Shown here: piece after piece, positions 14,625 through 22,565 of the stretch
Numbering within the stretch: position 1 is the stretch's first letter
Layout: every line of letters starts with the position of its first letter
Assembly: GCA_021799595.1 (NCBI GenBank)
Contig: JAJZAF010000008.1
Coordinates: 1-46,526 of the forward strand
Direction of reading: 5' to 3'
DNA: 46,526 nt
From: a bacterium
Lineage (GTDB): Bacteria > Patescibacteriota > Saccharimonadia > Saccharimonadales > UBA4665
Made by a program: the position numbers and the translations under genes
The notes under the pieces: model-generated
The model's input: only the letters and a program-made list of their open reading frames with translations
Told to the model about the DNA's origin: nothing
Database searches by the model: none

Positions 14625-17600
14625 TATAGTTGTCTTCTCCTGTTACTGCCAATTGCTTTTTGGTCTTTCATAACCTTTTTCCCGACGTAATCCTGCCAGG
14701 CTTTTATTGGTTCTGCCAGCATATCTTTGTCGCTCAAGCAGTGCATTAGTAGCCGGCCAGTCTCTGCATTTGTCAAGAGAGGAATATGGCTATCAATGGT
14801 CAACCGACGAATTTTATACGCATCTTTATTATCCGTGGCTGTTGATGGAATACAAATGGCTAACCCGATACGCTGTTTGGTTATGATAGAAGCAACACCA
14901 GGCTCTTTCTTCTCTATAATTTTATGGACCAGAATGGTCTCTATGCCCTGCTCCTTTAAGTAGCGATGTGTCCCGATGGTAGTATAAATCTTCCAACCGC
15001 TGTCCAAGAGAGCAGCAGCAACTTCTATAAATTTATGCTTCTGTTCATCAGGCAGACTTAAAAATAAGGCCTTTTTCTTGGCATACTGCTCGGTGGCTAG
15101 CCACGACCTGTAAAAGGCTTGCGCAATATTGTCACCGAAACAAGCCACTTCTCCTGTTGAAGCCATCTCTACGCCAGCTACAGGATCGGCACCTTTAAGT
15201 CGGTTGTACGAAAACTGAGGGCTTTTAACGGCAACATAGTCATAATCTAGCGTCTTATATTCCTCATGATGGTCAATGTTGAGCATGGTCTCGGCTGCTA
15301 TGGTAATGAAGTTATGCCCGGTGACTTTAGAAACGAATGGGAACGAGCGAGAAGCGCGGACATTACACTCAATGACCTTTATCTCGTTATCTTTGGCAAT
15401 AAACTGAATATTAAAGGGGCCAGTTATCTTAAGATTGGCAATGATTTGTCTTGTCATGAATCGAGCCTGTCTAACCGTTTCCAAGTATAGCCGCTGAGCC
15501 GGAAAGACGACTGTGGCGTCGCCGGAATGGACACCGGCATTTTCAATGTGCTCTGATATGGCAAAGATAACGAGTCGACCGTCTTTGGCCACTCCATCGA
15601 TCTCAATTTCCTTTGCATTTGTCACAAACTTTGAGATGACAACCGGATGGTCTTGAGATACAAAGGCAGCTTCACGAACAAAGAAGTCCAGCTCAGCTTC
15701 ACTGACAGCCACATTCATGGCGCCGCCAGACAGCACATATGAAGGGCGGATGATGACCGGGTAACCGACTCTGTCTGCAAAGGTTTTGGCACTTTTCAAA
15801 CTAGAGACTTCTTGCCAGGCCGGCTGGTCAATACCGAGTTTATTGAGCATTGCTGAGAACTTCTTGCGATCCTCAGCTTGATCGATCTGAGGCGGCGGCG
15901 TGCCAAGTACCGGATAACCAGCCTTATGAAGGGGCAACGCCAGATTGTTGGCGATTTGACCGCCGACTGAAACGACAACACCTTTCGGACGCTCAAAGTC
16001 GGCAATATCTTTAATGCGTTCAAGTGTTAGTTCTTCGAAGTATAGCCGGTCAGAACGGTCAAAGTCGGTTGAAACAGTTTCGGGATTAGAGTTGATCATG
16101 ATGGTTTTTAGTCCATGAGCGGATAGAGTCTTACCGGTGTTAACGGCACACCAATCAAACTCGACTGAGGAACCAATACAGTATGGCCCCGATCCCAATA
16201 CAATAACGGCTTTCTTGCCAAGTGGACGGATGTCATTCTCGTCACCATAGTAAGTGGTGTAAAGATAATTGGTGGTGGCAGCAAATTCACCGGCGAGCGT
16301 ATCGATTTGCTTTATAGCTGGTCTGATGTTTGCCTTCATTCTCAATTTGCGAATCGTCATTTCGTTGGTTCTTGTTAACTCTCCAATGACTTTATCAGAA
16401 AAACCCGCTCGTTTAGCTTCTAAAAGTAAGGCTGGTTTTAGGGTTGTTTTAGACAGTCTCTTTTCTAACAGAGCAATGTCTTTGATGTGGTGTAAGAACC
16501 AGGTGTCAATTCCAGACAGTGCATGAATATGGTCGACACTCTCCTCTTTTTTCAATGCTTCATACAGTGCAAATAGACGACGATCAGTAGCGTGCTCAAC
16601 TTCCTTTAAGGGATCTGTGAAAGTATACGGGTGATGACTAAGTCCTTGAGCGCCAATATTAAGCATCCGGATGGCCTTTTGTAGCACCTCGGGGAAAGAA
16701 CGGCCAAGAGCCATAACTTCACCAACGCTCTTCATTTCAGACCCGATAGCATGATCGCTCGACTTCAATTTGGAAAGATCCCAGCGTGGTATTTTCAGTG
16801 CTAGGTAATCTAGTGCTGGCTCATAAAAAGCCGGTGTAGTACCGGTGACGCTGTTTTTTAGCTCATGCAACCGTTTGCCAAGCATTAATTTGGTAGCGAC
16901 AAAGGCCAGTGGGTAGCCGGTAGCCTTAGACGCTAAAGCACTAGAACGGGACAAACGAGCATTAACTTCAATTACCCGATAATCTCCGTTTTGTGGGTTG
17001 AGGGCGTATTGGATGTTACACTCCCCAATAATTTTTAGATGATTAATGCTTTTTATGGCAATTTCGCGTAGATGGTGATACTCCTTGTTCGTTAAGGTTT
17101 GGGATGGTGCCACCACAACACTTTCGCCAGTATGAATGCCCATGGGATCGAGGTTCTCCATGTTGCAGACAGTCACGGTATTGCCTGCCATATCTCGCAC
17201 CACCTCGTATTCAATTTCCTTCCAGCCGACTAAAAACTCTTCTATCAGGACTTGTGATACAGCGCTCAAGGCCTGGCTGGCCTTCTCTTTTAGCTCCGTA
17301 TCGTTATTTATTCGTCCGGATCCTAATCCTCCAAGGCTAAAACCAGAGCGCATCATCACCGGATAACCAATATCTTTGGCGGCGGAAAGCGCTTCTCTTA
17401 GATTGTAGGCTACCAAACTACGAGCAGTTTTGGTTCCAATCTTTGACATCGCTTCTTTAAATAGAGCTCGGTCCTCAGTTATCCGGATTGAATTAACTGG
17501 TGTGCCGAGAACAGTAATATTGAGATGCCGAAAAATACCCTTTTCTTCTAACTGCAACCCAAGATTAAGAGCGGTTTGGCCTCCAAAACTCAAGAGTACT

Positions 17601-17836
17601 ATGTCCGGTTTTTCCTGTTCTAAAATCTTTGTGACGACATTGACATTCAGTGGCTGGAAATAGACACGGTCTGCCATGTCCCTATCGGTCTGCACTGTAG
17701 CAATATTGGGATTAATAAGAACTGTATAAATGTTTTCCTCCTGAAGTGCTTTGATTGCTTGAGAGCCAGAGTAGTCAAATTCACCTGCTTGACCGATGCG
17801 TAATCCTCCCGAACCAAAGATCACGGCTTTCTTCAT
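14624..17836 (-). CDS. carB: Carbamoyl-phosphate synthase large subunit (CAD-like type)
   Basis: A 1070-residue protein with two ATP-grasp halves, an oligomerisation domain and a C-terminal MGS-like allosteric domain (about 935-1050, with YTTIGTHRYL). The N terminus reads GSGGLRIGQAGEFDYSGSQA, and the middle has WKEIEYEVVRD, CNMENLDPMGIHTGES and IPRWDLSK. The GSGGL and SGSQA forms match eukaryotic CAD and related bacterial enzymes better than the usual bacterial GSGP/SGTQA type. It uses ammonia from CarA, bicarbonate and two ATP. UMP is the likely allosteric inhibitor, by family knowledge. It overlaps carA by ATGA (17833-17836) and shares one base with pyrB. Confidence 0.97.
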   Translation of the reverse strand: MKKAVIFGSGGLRIGQAGEFDYSGSQAIKALQEENIYTVLINPNIATVQTDRDMADRVYFQPLNVNVVTKILEQEKPDIVLLSFGGQTALNLGLQLEEKGIFRHLNITVLGTPVNSIRITEDRALFKEAMSKIGTKTARSLVAYNLREALSAAKDIGYPVMMRSGFSLGGLGSGRINNDTELKEKASQALSAVSQVLIEEFLVGWKEIEYEVVRDMAGNTVTVCNMENLDPMGIHTGESVVVAPSQTLTNKEYHHLREIAIKSINHLKIIGECNIQYALNPQNGDYRVIEVNARLSRSSALASKATGYPLAFVATKLMLGKRLHELKNSVTGTTPAFYEPALDYLALKIPRWDLSKLKSSDHAIGSEMKSVGEVMALGRSFPEVLQKAIRMLNIGAQGLSHHPYTFTDPLKEVEHATDRRLFALYEALKKEESVDHIHALSGIDTWFLHHIKDIALLEKRLSKTTLKPALLLEAKRAGFSDKVIGELTRTNEMTIRKLRMKANIRPAIKQIDTLAGEFAATTNYLYTTYYGDENDIRPLGKKAVIVLGSGPYCIGSSVEFDWCAVNTGKTLSAHGLKTIMINSNPETVSTDFDRSDRLYFEELTLERIKDIADFERPKGVVVSVGGQIANNLALPLHKAGYPVLGTPPPQIDQAEDRKKFSAMLNKLGIDQPAWQEVSSLKSAKTFADRVGYPVIIRPSYVLSGGAMNVAVSEAELDFFVREAAFVSQDHPVVISKFVTNAKEIEIDGVAKDGRLVIFAISEHIENAGVHSGDATVVFPAQRLYLETVRQARFMTRQIIANLKITGPFNIQFIAKDNEIKVIECNVRASRSFPFVSKVTGHNFITIAAETMLNIDHHEEYKTLDYDYVAVKSPQFSYNRLKGADPVAGVEMASTGEVACFGDNIAQAFYRSWLATEQYAKKKALFLSLPDEQKHKFIEVAAALLDSGWKIYTTIGTHRYLKEQGIETILVHKIIEKKEPGVASIITKQRIGLAICIPSTATDNKDAYKIRRLTIDSHIPLLTNAETGRLLMHCLSDKDMLAEPIKAWQDYVGKKVMKDQKAIGSNRRRQL

Positions 17837-18939
17837 AAGGCGAGTGCAAACCTTTCAAATAGCCCGGCGGTATCGGTTGGTCCTGGGGCGGCTTCAGGGT
17901 GAAATTGAACACTATAGTATGGTTTGGTTTTATGCCGAATGCCTTCAACTGATTGGTCATTTAGATTACGGAACCAGACAGACCAGCCTTTGGGCAGAGA
18001 TTTTTCATCAATAGCGTAGCCGTGATTTTGGCTGGTGATAACACAGCGCTCAGTCATACTCTCTATGCACGGTTGGTTATGGCCGCGGTGTCCGTAGAGT
18101 AATCTATATGTGGTTGCTCCTGCTGCTAAAGCCAAAACTTGGTTGCCAAGGCAAATTCCAAATATTGGTTTACCAATCTTTAGGGATTTTTGGGTTATTT
18201 TAATGGCTGATTGGTAATTAGTAGGGTCACCTGGTCCATTTGATAGTACAACGCCGTCATAATCTTCATTTGTGTAATCATAATCTGGTGGTACTCGTTT
18301 CACTTTTAGGTTGAGACGAATAAGCGAGCGTAAAATATTTTCTTTGGCGCCACAATCGACGAGAATAATTTTTTTCTTCCCCTGACGGTTATGCGTCGTA
18401 GTACGTATAGGTGTGATGCTCACTGGTGGTAGGTGCATTTTTTCAGTGACTTTTTTCTTGTTCGAAATATATCCGATCATTGTGCCTTTGGTTCGTAAAT
18501 GTTTTGTGAGTGCTCGGGTATCTACATTTTTCAGCAGTGGTATATTCTGAGATTGAATCCAACTGAGTAGTGAGCTAACTGAATTAGCGTGACTGCCAAA
18601 TGGAGCAAGTTCGTTCACTATGAGGCCACTTACCTGAATCTTCATTGATTCCATGTCTTTTAGCTGTACCCCGTAGTTCCCGATTAAAGGAAATGTAAAG
18701 ACGAGTATTTGGTTGGCATACGAAGGGTCGGTCAGCGATTCAACGTATCCTGTCATACCGGTATTAAAGACAACTTCCCCGCCATAGATACCATCTTGCC
18801 CAGCTGGCGCTTGGCCCTCAAAACAACTGCCATCACTCAAACAAAGATAGGCAGATTTGTATAAAAGAAAATCGCTCCTTTCGGAGCGATTGCTGGGCCG
18901 CCTTGTGGCATGATTCATAATTTTGCGGCCCTGTTTCAT
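17833..18939 (-). CDS. carA: Carbamoyl-phosphate synthase small subunit (glutaminase)
   Basis: CarA supplies ammonia from glutamine to CarB. The core begins at YKSAYLCLSDGSCFEGQ, continues with GMTGYVESLTDPSY and NYGV, and contains the class I amidotransferase triad (Cys in GICLGNQVLALAAG, then His and Glu in VQFHPEAAPGP). The longest frame starts at 18996, but a promoter lies at 18950-18978, so ATG 18939 (368 residues) or ATG 18918 is more likely. Either gives 30 or so residues before the conserved core, and this extra stretch encodes a perfect terminator hairpin (18863-18891). No in-frame ATG or GTG exists after the hairpin, so the ribosome must translate through it. CAD-like motifs match CarB. 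Confidence 0.95.
   Translation of the reverse strand: MKQGRKIMNHATRRPSNRSERSDFLLYKSAYLCLSDGSCFEGQAPAGQDGIYGGEVVFNTGMTGYVESLTDPSYANQILVFTFPLIGNYGVQLKDMESMKIQVSGLIVNELAPFGSHANSVSSLLSWIQSQNIPLLKNVDTRALTKHLRTKGTMIGYISNKKKVTEKMHLPPVSITPIRTTTHNRQGKKKIILVDCGAKENILRSLIRLNLKVKRVPPDYDYTNEDYDGVVLSNGPGDPTNYQSAIKITQKSLKIGKPIFGICLGNQVLALAAGATTYRLLYGHRGHNQPCIESMTERCVITSQNHGYAIDEKSLPKGWSVWFRNLNDQSVEGIRHKTKPYYSVQFHPEAAPGPTDTAGLFERFALAL
18863..18891 (-). terminator. Intrinsic-terminator hairpin inside the 5' end of carA (candidate attenuator)
   Basis: On the minus strand AATCGCTCC, the tetraloop GAAA and GGAGCGATT form a perfect 9-bp stem-loop (18870-18891), followed directly by TTCTTTT. This has every feature of a Rho-independent terminator, yet it lies about 50-75 bases into the carA transcript and inside its reading frame. 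A second stem-loop immediately upstream (18895-18931) could act as a pause hairpin. Coupling between ribosome and polymerase could decide whether transcription continues into carA-carB-pyrB. Confidence 0.7.
18895..18931 (-). promoter_or_regulatory. Upstream stem-loop of the carA leader
   Basis: GGGCCGC (18925-18931 read on the minus strand) pairs perfectly with GCGGCCC (18895-18901), giving a GC-rich 7-bp stem with a 23-base loop. The loop contains the in-frame ATG at 18918. It lies three bases before the terminator hairpin; the two are not mutually exclusive, so it fits a pause or start-hiding hairpin better than an antiterminator. Confidence 0.5.
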
Positions 18940-18949
18940 CTTGCATACG

Positions 18950-18978
18950 AATCTAACAAACAATACCGAAAAGCGCAA
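18950..18978 (-). promoter_or_regulatory. Promoter of carA-carB-pyrB
   Basis: Minus-strand TTGCGC (18973-18978), a 17-base spacer and TAGATT (18950-18955). The predicted start of transcription (about 18943) is 4-5 bases before ATG 18939. It is back to back with the promoter of the divergent unknown gene; the two -35 boxes are only 12 bases apart, so one bound protein could affect both. Confidence 0.55.
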
Positions 18979-18990
18979 GAGTTCGGAGTT

Positions 18991-19019
18991 TTGCATTGTA
19001 ACAAGTAAAATTGTATAAT
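18991..19019 (+). promoter_or_regulatory. Promoter of the HTH-like gene upstream of pyrC
   Basis: TTGCAT (18991-18996), a 17-base spacer and a perfect TATAAT (19014-19019). The box overlaps the first possible ATG (19018), so translation must start further on, at ATG 19039. Confidence 0.75.
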
Positions 19020-19038
19020 GGAAAATATAAATGGGAAT

Positions 19039-19524
19039 ATGACTGTGTCAGAAAGACTTTGTCATACCGGAAATGTCAGTGATTCAAGCATAACGAGCGC
19101 AGCCGTAGATAAATTACGGTATGCCATTGCACTTTCAGAAATAGTGGAGTCCTTTTCTGATCTTGGTTTTACTCTTGAAGACATTGCTACAGCTACAGGG
19201 GTTGAGGTTGACCATGTTGACAAATGGAGGCTTCACAATGCATTTCCTCTGCCTGGCTCTGCTCCCGCCAAAGCACTTGGAGAACTTCGTGCCTTGTCAC
19301 TGTGGGCGCTAGAAGACGGCCAGCTTCATGTTAGTGATTTTGTTGAATTTTGCAGAGATACTTCAGTAGGACTATGGCGTGACGAAAAAGGAAATCTCGG
19401 GGGCTACGCTAGTCCGCTCCAAGCTCTATCTCTAGGTAATCCGCACAATGTAGAGAATATAGCGAATGGAATGCGATGTCATTTTCCAGTTCCGCCGAAA
19501 CCATTTTCTCTTGCCCAGATTTAG
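19039..19524 (+). CDS. Unknown HTH-like protein, candidate regulator
   Basis: A 161-residue soluble protein that I do not recognise as a named family. Residues about 38-62 (LGFTLEDIATATGVEVDHVDKW) look like a helix-turn-helix. The C-terminal half has a SPLQALSLGNPHNV segment faintly like the ParS/MbcA-type antitoxin fold, but no toxin gene is adjacent. The upstream ATG 19018 is rejected because it overlaps the -10 box. The gene is divergent from carA-carB-pyrB with back-to-back promoters, and pyrC follows 25 bases downstream on the same strand. That position is typical of a local regulator, so control of pyrimidine genes is a reasonable but unproven guess. Confidence 0.6.
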   Translation: MTVSERLCHTGNVSDSSITSAAVDKLRYAIALSEIVESFSDLGFTLEDIATATGVEVDHVDKWRLHNAFPLPGSAPAKALGELRALSLWALEDGQLHVSDFVEFCRDTSVGLWRDEKGNLGGYASPLQALSLGNPHNVENIANGMRCHFPVPPKPFSLAQI

Positions 19525-19542
19525 ATTAATAGGCGGTATAAT
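19511..19542 (+). promoter_or_regulatory. Possible leaderless promoter of pyrC
   Basis: A perfect TATAAT (19537-19542) ends 6 bases before the pyrC ATG at 19549, so transcription would begin at the start codon. The only -35 candidate, TTGCCC (19511-19516), is 20 bases away, which is long. pyrC may also be read from the gene upstream. Confidence 0.5.
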
Positions 19543-19548
19543 CTTTAT

Positions 19549-20601
19549 ATGGTGGATACTATAAAGTTGCCTGGGCTGATTGATCCACATGTTCATTTGC
19601 GCGACCCTGGTCAGACCGACAAAGAAGATTTCTACACCGGCACTGTTGCTGCTCTGGCTGGCGGTTTCACGACTGTCATTGATATGCCGAACAACCTAGA
19701 ACCGATTACAACCCTTGAGCGTCTAGAACGAAAAATTGCGAGCGCAAAGAAGCAAACTGTCTGCGACATCGGCTTTTATTTCGGCACCTTGGGAGATAAC
19801 TTTGTTGAATTTCCTAAAGTTGTCGATAAAGTCAAGGGCCTTAAGGTCTATCTTAACATCACAACCGGTGGCTTTACCGTTGACCCCACCAAATTGTCAG
19901 CTATCTACAGGGCTTGGGAGAGTACTAAGCCCATACTGCTTCACGCGGAGGAAGATGTGCTTGATGAAGTTTTTAAGACTGTTTCTGAGCAACCGAAAAC
20001 GACTCATGTCTGTCATGTTTCTAGTAAAAAAGAACTAGAATTTGTTATACGTGCTAAGGAAGCCGGCTTGCCTGTTAGCTGTGGGGTGACACCGCATCAT
20101 CTTTTTTTGACTGATGAAGACGCTAAGAGTCTCAAAGGTTACGGTTATATGAAGCCATTTTTGAAGTCCAAGGTAGATCAAGACTTTCTTTGGCAGCATC
20201 TAAAGTACATTGACGTTATTGAATCTGATCATGCGCCACATACTAAAGCAGAAAAAGAAGCTGATCCACCCCTTTTTGGTGTACCCGGTCTGGAAACAAC
20301 ACTGCCCTTACTACTGACCGCCGAAGCCGAAGGCCGTCTAACCCGTACTCAGCTCATAGAGCGATTGCACACGAATCCTGCACGCATCTTTGGAGTACCC
20401 GTCAATGAAGATACTTATATCGAGATTAATATGAACGAATACGTTATAGTTAACGATGAACTTTTAACTAAGTCAGGCTGGAGCCCTTTTGCCGGCTGGC
20501 ACGTCATCGGTCGTGTTCACCGTGTTGTCTTGCGCGACCAGGAGGTGTATAGAAACGCTCAGGTGCTTGTACAAGCTGGTAACGGTCAAATTTTATCTTA
20601 A
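19549..20601 (+). CDS. pyrC: Dihydroorotase
   Basis: A 350-residue amidohydrolase closing carbamoyl aspartate to dihydroorotate. Metal ligands are in DPHVHLRDPG (12-21), the carbamylated-lysine segment is GLKVYLN, and further ligands lie in LLHAEE, HVCHVSS and ESDHAPHT. GGFTTVIDMPN and GLPVSCGVTPHHL resemble the dihydroorotase domain of CAD, matching the CAD-like CarA and CarB encoded divergently. It is shorter than the roughly 430-residue type I bacterial enzymes. The stop overlaps the pyrD stop region tail to tail by four bases. Confidence 0.93.
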   Translation: MVDTIKLPGLIDPHVHLRDPGQTDKEDFYTGTVAALAGGFTTVIDMPNNLEPITTLERLERKIASAKKQTVCDIGFYFGTLGDNFVEFPKVVDKVKGLKVYLNITTGGFTVDPTKLSAIYRAWESTKPILLHAEEDVLDEVFKTVSEQPKTTHVCHVSSKKELEFVIRAKEAGLPVSCGVTPHHLFLTDEDAKSLKGYGYMKPFLKSKVDQDFLWQHLKYIDVIESDHAPHTKAEKEADPPLFGVPGLETTLPLLLTAEAEGRLTRTQLIERLHTNPARIFGVPVNEDTYIEINMNEYVIVNDELLTKSGWSPFAGWHVIGRVHRVVLRDQEVYRNAQVLVQAGNGQILS

Positions 20602-21683
20602 AGTGTTGCTTTAATTTGTTCAGCCAGCTTATCGTTCCACATTGGTGCTGTCACGGCCTGCACGATCTCGGCGCCAGCAGTTCGGTATTTCTGAAAATCT
20701 GCTGGTGTTGATACTCCACCGATACCAATAATCTCATATGTTAGATTGTGTTTTTGCCGAAGCTCAGTAAGTCGTGTAACCATCTCAAGCCCGGCCCAAC
20801 GAATGGCCCTACCGCACACCCCGGCTCGCAACCGACCTGGCCCGGGCAGTAGTTGCTTGCCTGTCTCGTCAACTACGGCAGCCTGGATAGTATTTATGAC
20901 AGAGTATGCCGACAGATACTTGCTGCTGTCTACAACAATCTTCTCAAGGAGTTCCTGTTGGGCAGGCGTAAAGTAACCGAGTTTGGCAATAATGGGAATA
21001 TCACCGATTTTTTCTTTGGTTCGCCGAGCTATATCTATAACGGCGTCATAGGTGTAGCACACAACACCTTCGTCTGCGACATTCGGACAAGATAAGTTCA
21101 ACTCTATGACGCTGACCCCAGTTTTAATGGCGATGGCGGCAGTGTCAGCAAAATCTTGATAGTAATCTTGAGGGCTAAAACCGTTTTGTGCAGTACCTAC
21201 CACACTTGCTATGAGCAATTGTCCTTTGCCCTGAGCACTGACTGCCTGTTTCATATCCTCTTCCCAAAAATCTGGGCCCCTTGAAGGATTACCAAATGAA
21301 TTGGTAATAGTTAGTTTTTGAACTGGTTTATCGGAACTTAAGTGTCCAATAAGTGGTTTACGAGCCTTTTCGATGGTTAAGTCTCCATCAACATCAACGT
21401 ACACGACGTTAGGAAACATGTTACACGGAAACGGTACGCTACGCTGTGTTTTATAACAAATGACATCAAAACCTCTTTCAAAACCATATTGAACATGACG
21501 GCTGGTAGGTAAACTGCCTGCTCCAATGCCAAACGGCGAGTAGAGTTTATGCCCTAAAAAGTTGTAGGTAGGGTTGCCCTTGTTCTGGTAAACTTCATTA
21601 GATGGCCGTCCGAAGGGACCATGATCAACATTATCGTCAAACGATTTACTTGGGTCGAAAATAGTAGCTGGTTGATCAGGCAT
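20598..21683 (-). CDS. pyrD: Dihydroorotate dehydrogenase, class 1-like, divergent
   Basis: A 361-residue flavoprotein oxidising dihydroorotate to orotate. The active-site loop reads ELNLSCPNV, with a Cys base as in class 1 enzymes (class 2 has Ser), and IIGIGGVSTPADF is the FMN-phosphate site. The region after the loop and the segment GPGRLRAGVCGRAI near the C terminus differ from the common PyrDA and PyrDB types, so the electron acceptor is uncertain. No pyrK partner is nearby and there is no N-terminal membrane helix. I chose ATG 21683 because GGAGG precedes it by 11 bases; the longer frame to 21755 would overlap the divergent pyrF gene. Confidence 0.85.
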   Translation of the reverse strand: MPDQPATIFDPSKSFDDNVDHGPFGRPSNEVYQNKGNPTYNFLGHKLYSPFGIGAGSLPTSRHVQYGFERGFDVICYKTQRSVPFPCNMFPNVVYVDVDGDLTIEKARKPLIGHLSSDKPVQKLTITNSFGNPSRGPDFWEEDMKQAVSAQGKGQLLIASVVGTAQNGFSPQDYYQDFADTAAIAIKTGVSVIELNLSCPNVADEGVVCYTYDAVIDIARRTKEKIGDIPIIAKLGYFTPAQQELLEKIVVDSSKYLSAYSVINTIQAAVVDETGKQLLPGPGRLRAGVCGRAIRWAGLEMVTRLTELRQKHNLTYEIIGIGGVSTPADFQKYRTAGAEIVQAVTAPMWNDKLAEQIKATL

Positions 21684-21737
21684 GTAAGAAATGTCCTCCG
21701 CTTTTGTATATAATAGAGGAAAATAACAGCCAGGTAT
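21684..21737. promoter_or_regulatory. Divergent pyrD/pyrF control region
   Basis: Only 54 bases separate the two starts. TATAAT (21709-21714, plus strand) lies over a TATTAT on the minus strand, so the two -10 boxes overlap and the promoters are likely mutually exclusive. No good -35 is seen for pyrF. GGAGG (21695-21699, minus) is the ribosome binding site of pyrD. Confidence 0.5.
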
Positions 21738-22565
21738 ATGGATTTTATTCACCAACTATGCTCCGCTTGGGATAAAAACAATTCCCTTCTTTGTGTGGGT
21801 TTGGATCCTGATTTTGAACGTTTACCTACTTCTATTCAAGGTAGTGATGCGCCATATTTTTCTTTTAATAAAGAAATTATTGATGCCACGGCTGATCTTG
21901 TTTGTGCCTATAAGCCAAACAGTGCGTTTTATGAGGCCCGGGGTGCAACCGGTATCCAAGAACTTCAGCTAACCTGCGCCTACATTCAGGAGAATTATCC
22001 TTTTATTCCTATTATCCTTGACTTCAAACGAGGAGATATCGGTAATACTAATCAGCAATATGCTCGCTTTGCCTTTGACTATATTGGTGCTGATGCAGTC
22101 ACTATTCAACCCTGGTGTGGTGCTGAGTCTGTTCAGGCCTTTTTGGACTATAAGGATAAAGGCATCATTGTGCTGGTGCGTACTTCAAATCCGGGCGCAA
22201 AAGAGTTTCAAGATCTCGAAGTTAATGGCGAGAAGCTATATATTAGCGTAGCCAAGAACATTCGAGATGACTGGAATAAAAACGGCAATTGCCTGCTCGT
22301 AGTAGGGGCCACTTACCCAAACGAAATGAGAAAAATTCGCAGACTTATGGGTGATGGCATGATATTCTTAGTGCCAGGTCTAGGGGTACAAGGTGGTGAC
22401 TTAAAAGAGGTACTTAAGGCTGGACTTAATTCATCCGGCAGTGGTCTTATCATCAACTCATCGCGCGAGGTTATCTTTGCCTCAAAGACTAACTTTGCCG
22501 AAGCGGCTCGTGCAAAAGCAGAGGAACTAAAAAATGCTATTAATGAAAGGAGAGGTAGTCTATGA
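21738..22565 (+). CDS. pyrF: Orotidine 5'-phosphate decarboxylase
   Basis: A 275-residue enzyme of the longer PyrF subfamily, converting OMP to UMP. LCVGLDPDFERLP (18-30) contributes the phosphoribosyl site, AYKPNSAFYE follows, and the catalytic D-x-K-x-x-D is Asp95, Lys97 and Asp100 in ILDFKRGDIG. VPGLGVQGGD near the C terminus binds phosphate. The stop overlaps the pyrE start by four bases. The order decarboxylase then phosphoribosyltransferase is the order of the fused OMPDC-OPRT proteins known from some cyanobacteria and kinetoplastids. Confidence 0.96.
   Translation: MDFIHQLCSAWDKNNSLLCVGLDPDFERLPTSIQGSDAPYFSFNKEIIDATADLVCAYKPNSAFYEARGATGIQELQLTCAYIQENYPFIPIILDFKRGDIGNTNQQYARFAFDYIGADAVTIQPWCGAESVQAFLDYKDKGIIVLVRTSNPGAKEFQDLEVNGEKLYISVAKNIRDDWNKNGNCLLVVGATYPNEMRKIRRLMGDGMIFLVPGLGVQGGDLKEVLKAGLNSSGSGLIINSSREVIFASKTNFAEAARAKAEELKNAINERRGSL

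Noticed and set aside
18833-18946. 37-codon leader peptide frame from ATG 18946 overlapping carA as a separate gene
   Set aside because: The ATG is only three bases after the -10 box, probably upstream of the transcription start. It is kept only as an alternative within the attenuator finding.
18940-18996. CarA start at 18996
   Set aside because: A promoter for carA (18950-18978) lies inside that extension; ATG 18939 is the first start downstream of it.
18997-19013. TGTAACAA near the carA promoter as proof of a shared regulon with marP
   Set aside because: The same octamer also occurs inside coding sequence (purA near 9176, pyrE near 22935), so a single half-site is not significant.
21684-21755. 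Longer pyrD start at 21755
   Set aside because: It would overlap divergent pyrF and has no ribosome binding site, whereas ATG 21683 has GGAGG 11 bases upstream.
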